Positions 7,301 through 8,123 of a DNA stretch of 8,123 nucleotides are shown here, in pieces (the first letter of the stretch is position 1; the number at the start of each line of letters is the position of its first letter). Source of the stretch: an uncultured Lachnospiraceae bacterium. Lineage in GTDB: Bacteria > Bacillota > Clostridia > Lachnospirales > Lachnospiraceae. A model generated the notes under the pieces. That model did no database searches and was not told where the DNA came from. It saw only the letters and a program-made list of their open reading frames with translations. A program made the position numbers and the translations under genes. The stretch spans positions 1 through 8,123 of the forward strand of contig CAJUIM010000141.1 in the NCBI GenBank assembly GCA_910586275.1, given 5' to 3'.

Positions 7301-7793
7301 CCAAAAAGCATTGGAAGAGGCAAGGCAGACAGAGAAGGGAATCGATTCCAATGACTATCGGCTCACATTGCGGGAACTGATGCGGTGCTGCTGGCAGATC
7401 GGGGATTTGCAGCAGGCAAAGGAATACCGGAAGCTGCACAAGGAAAGTCAGGAGATGTTCTATGAGGGATGCGAATCTTTGGGGAAAACGGTGGAGGAAC
7501 TTCAGGCAGAGGACTGTTCCTGCGGCAGGTCCAATATTTACCGTCTGTTTGTCATTTGCTATTTCTGCGGGGAATACGAAGAGGCAGGAAAGTATCTGAA
7601 ACAGATGGAGGCATCGCCATGGTGCTGGAACTGTACGAGGAATGAGTGTACGGAAGAGTGGGAGTGCAGAGGATTCATGGCACTGCACGAGGGGAATGAG
7701 AAAGAGGCTATTAAGTGCTTTGAACGTGCGGTGGAATGTAGCTGCCGGGGCAATGATGATGCATCCAGGGAACTCCGGATATTGAAAGGGTAG
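4308..7793 (+). CDS. Large J-domain/TPR repeat protein with degenerate HPD motif
   Basis: A 1161-residue cytoplasmic protein with no signal peptide or membrane helix. Residues 4-58 resemble a DnaJ J-domain (EVLGIDE, IREAYRGKL, FKRLREAYESAL), but the Hsp70-activating HPD loop reads N33-P34-E35. Residues 66-160 form a conserved-looking helical segment (W92, W112, W129). After an acidic stretch (about 160-210) come TPR-like helix pairs across roughly 228-1146, clearest near 262-290, 362-384, 514-542, 704-732, 778-804, 811-838, 973-1002 and 1120-1146. The end is cysteine-rich: CSC (1070-1072), CYFC (1084-1087), CWNC (1106-1109), C1114, C1120, C1137, CSC (1144-1146). The protein is very rich in Glu. 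The ATG follows AGGGAAGGGA. A scaffold or Hsp70-linked adaptor is plausible, but its function is unknown. An 18-bp repeat array directly follows its TAG stop. Confidence 0.88.
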   Translation: MESRRIFEVLGIDETKDEERIREAYRGKLVSVNPEDNPEGFKRLREAYESALRMAKQQEEERQAADTPIGLFMRDVEDLYRSLPRRLDAGEWERLLESNLLDDLELGEEVKWGLFRYLTDCYRIPAPVWRLFGKRFKIAENVQEFKEHLPENFVDFMLWKSGEGAEETDFPFEKLEGEETADYDVFIQNFNELSGTLSEEEEDREEWLKKIGQKIVFMDGLGIGHPWYEMEKARYRLACGQNEEAERTVRQLWDAGEKGLRMLFTGAEVLTGCGKGEEAAEIYKELLDRENLTAEDIYKASIELAGILAGRQEWMEAREHAQRARRNYNTQKAGELLDACNTQVIALYAGEKAAELTAETAISLAWAFIQSGRAEEGLEFFREHPLLEEDTIKCHQVRTVLFMSCGLGEETRKEAELWRNVLAEEEDNAYWMAQSYEMEGKAFQQCYAKCKDKEGEEAEELKKAAAEAFDKAISLQPEDVGFLMSKLLFFRDLKDFAQTEEICEKIKSIDSGYFWAYFYAQEAYEGLGKAQEVVDTFYEAKEIYAGMPEIYERAARVFWEYRQYSEVESILSQAEDMEISSFYLRRLRLELMERSAKDAEGLKEADAYAEGLIAEMEAAEDVDAKVLSEVYLQRAYIHDENNAEEFRQMEKMEIWAKRSVELWDNLRNRYFLGRYYVECCADAKPAYEHLKICEERGMDFEWMYYYIARSLEDFEKWDEATEYYLKAHEKNPDEFDFIWRIAWRFRWKFSWAGQKEYYEKAMEYINLHLDKFGENPRELWQLSDLHARNREYGLALEEIERALQNSSLSRNWGHKAFLLEMTDRREEALIYYRKGIDVSREKEEDYNYAYSQIHDYFCETRQHERGLKWFLDMMELVMTPDRRSKNLEYIRYYYRTMQKWDKALETIEQAYGGTTLTDYVCGSWKEEGARIDDLLDLYQGYLSKEELRRKAEEAEALLEGEGAAGLEEDHEGRRQAYAQIGYCYGHYLMDGEKALLFFQKALEEARQTEKGIDSNDYRLTLRELMRCCWQIGDLQQAKEYRKLHKESQEMFYEGCESLGKTVEELQAEDCSCGRSNIYRLFVICYFCGEYEEAGKYLKQMEASPWCWNCTRNECTEEWECRGFMALHEGNEKEAIKCFERAVECSCRGNDDASRELRILKG

Positions 7794-7810
7794 GGAGTCC
7801 GGTTTGCGGT

Positions 7811-8044
7811 GTGCATGCAGATACAGAAGCGCACACAGAAGCAGAAGCGCACGCAGAAGCAGAAGCGTATGCAGAAGCAGAAGCGCATGCAGAAGCAGAA
7901 GCGCATGCAGAAGCAGAAGCGCACGCAGAGGCAGAAGCGCACGCAGAGGCAGAAGCGCATGCAGAAGCAGAAGCGCACGCAGAAGCAGAAGCGCACGCAG
8001 AAGCAGAAGCGCACGCAGAAGCAGAAGTGCACGCAGAAACAGAA
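7811..8044 (+). repeat. Tandem array of thirteen 18-bp units
   Basis: Thirteen head-to-tail units of consensus GCGCAYGCAGAAGCAGAA fill 234 bases without spacers, starting 17 bases after the stop of the J-domain/TPR gene. Units differ at a few positions (C/T at 6, A/G at 12). Identical neighbours (units 4-5, 6-7 and 9-11 counting from 0) suggest growth by local duplication. The first and last units share T at position 2 and A at position 13. The plus strand is almost free of T. Because 18 is a multiple of three and the unit has no stop codon, all three plus frames are open (HAEAEA, KRTQKQ and RSARRS types). I therefore do not call a gene here. No terminator lies between the gene and the array. 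Confidence 0.97.
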
Positions 8045-8081
8045 ATTTTTCAGACACGCTTTCGCTCAGCGGCAAACGCAG

Positions 8082-8118
8082 CAGTACTAAGGCACTAAAA
8101 TACAGTGCCTAAGTACTG
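8082..8118. repeat. Hairpin at window edge, 15-bp arms with one mismatch
   Basis: Arms CAGTACTAAGGCACT (8082-8096) and AGTGCCTAAGTACTG (8104-8118) pair except for one A-A opposition, around a 7-base loop. It is the first strong hairpin after the J-domain/TPR gene and could end its transcript, but no T run follows within the five remaining bases. It may also be part of a dispersed palindromic repeat or the start of a larger structure cut by the window. Confidence 0.6.
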
Positions 8119-8123
8119 GCGTT

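Noticed and set aside
7811..8044. CRISPR array
   Set aside because: The 18-bp units are contiguous with no spacers, and no cas gene is present.
6792..8075. 427-residue minus-strand reading frame with Leu-rich repeats
   Set aside because: It starts at a TTG with no ribosome binding site, runs through the array and lies antisense to the well-supported J-domain/TPR gene.
7804..8112. Arg/Ser-rich, Lys/Gln-rich or Ala/Glu/His-rich small proteins encoded by the array (three plus frames from 7804, 7809, 7811)
   Set aside because: All three frames are open only because the 18-bp unit lacks stop codons. The TTG at 7804 has AGGGAG six bases upstream, but its product is implausibly Arg-rich, and starts are TTG or GTG. 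No frame is favoured by sequence alone.

Overview
The window looks like chromosomal DNA of a low-to-mid-GC Firmicute, most likely a Clostridia/Lachnospiraceae gut anaerobe. The reasons are strong AGGAGG-type ribosome binding sites, a tRNA gene without an encoded CCA, TTGACA/TATAAT promoters with A-tract upstream elements, a Mn-dependent type phosphoglycerate mutase, and a very large J-domain/TPR protein of a kind I associate with Lachnospiraceae. The genus is not resolved. No transposase, phage gene, integrase or CRISPR array is visible.

Layout. Positions 1-80 hold no gene I can support. A tRNA-Thr(CGT) with its own promoter (81-109) lies at 143-215 and ends at a perfect 18-bp hairpin with T runs on both strands (223-262). 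That hairpin can also stop the facing minus-strand genes. The minus-strand block, in transcription order, is a cation diffusion facilitator of the manganese (MntE-like) type (936-2105), a 75-residue two-helix membrane protein (599-826), and a YbjQ/UPF0145 protein (307-618) whose start overlaps the end of the membrane-protein gene. The last two have their own promoter, which is overlaid by a perfect 20+20-bp AT-rich dyad (844-889).

The 319-base gap 2106-2424 is a divergent promoter region for the exporter (minus) and gpmI (plus). gpmI (2425-3969) encodes the complete cofactor-independent phosphoglycerate mutase and is followed by a short 14-bp tandem repeat and a strong terminator (4132-4160). 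An extended -10 promoter (4222-4250) then drives a 1161-residue protein (4308-7793). This protein has an N-terminal J-domain whose HPD motif reads NPE, a long chain of TPR-like helical repeats, and a cysteine-rich C-terminus.

Immediately after its stop codon comes an array of thirteen 18-bp units (7811-8044), nearly free of T on the plus strand and open in all three plus frames, followed by a hairpin (8082-8118) at the window edge.

Functional reading: gpmI is a lower-glycolysis housekeeping gene, and its enzyme family in Firmicutes uses Mn2+. The divergent gene looks like a Mn2+ exporter, so shared manganese physiology is a reasonable but unproven link. The most unusual parts are the J-domain/TPR protein with its degenerate HPD motif, the 18-bp array behind it (in the same frame as the gene past a single TAG), and the large dyad over the orf75-ybjQ promoter.
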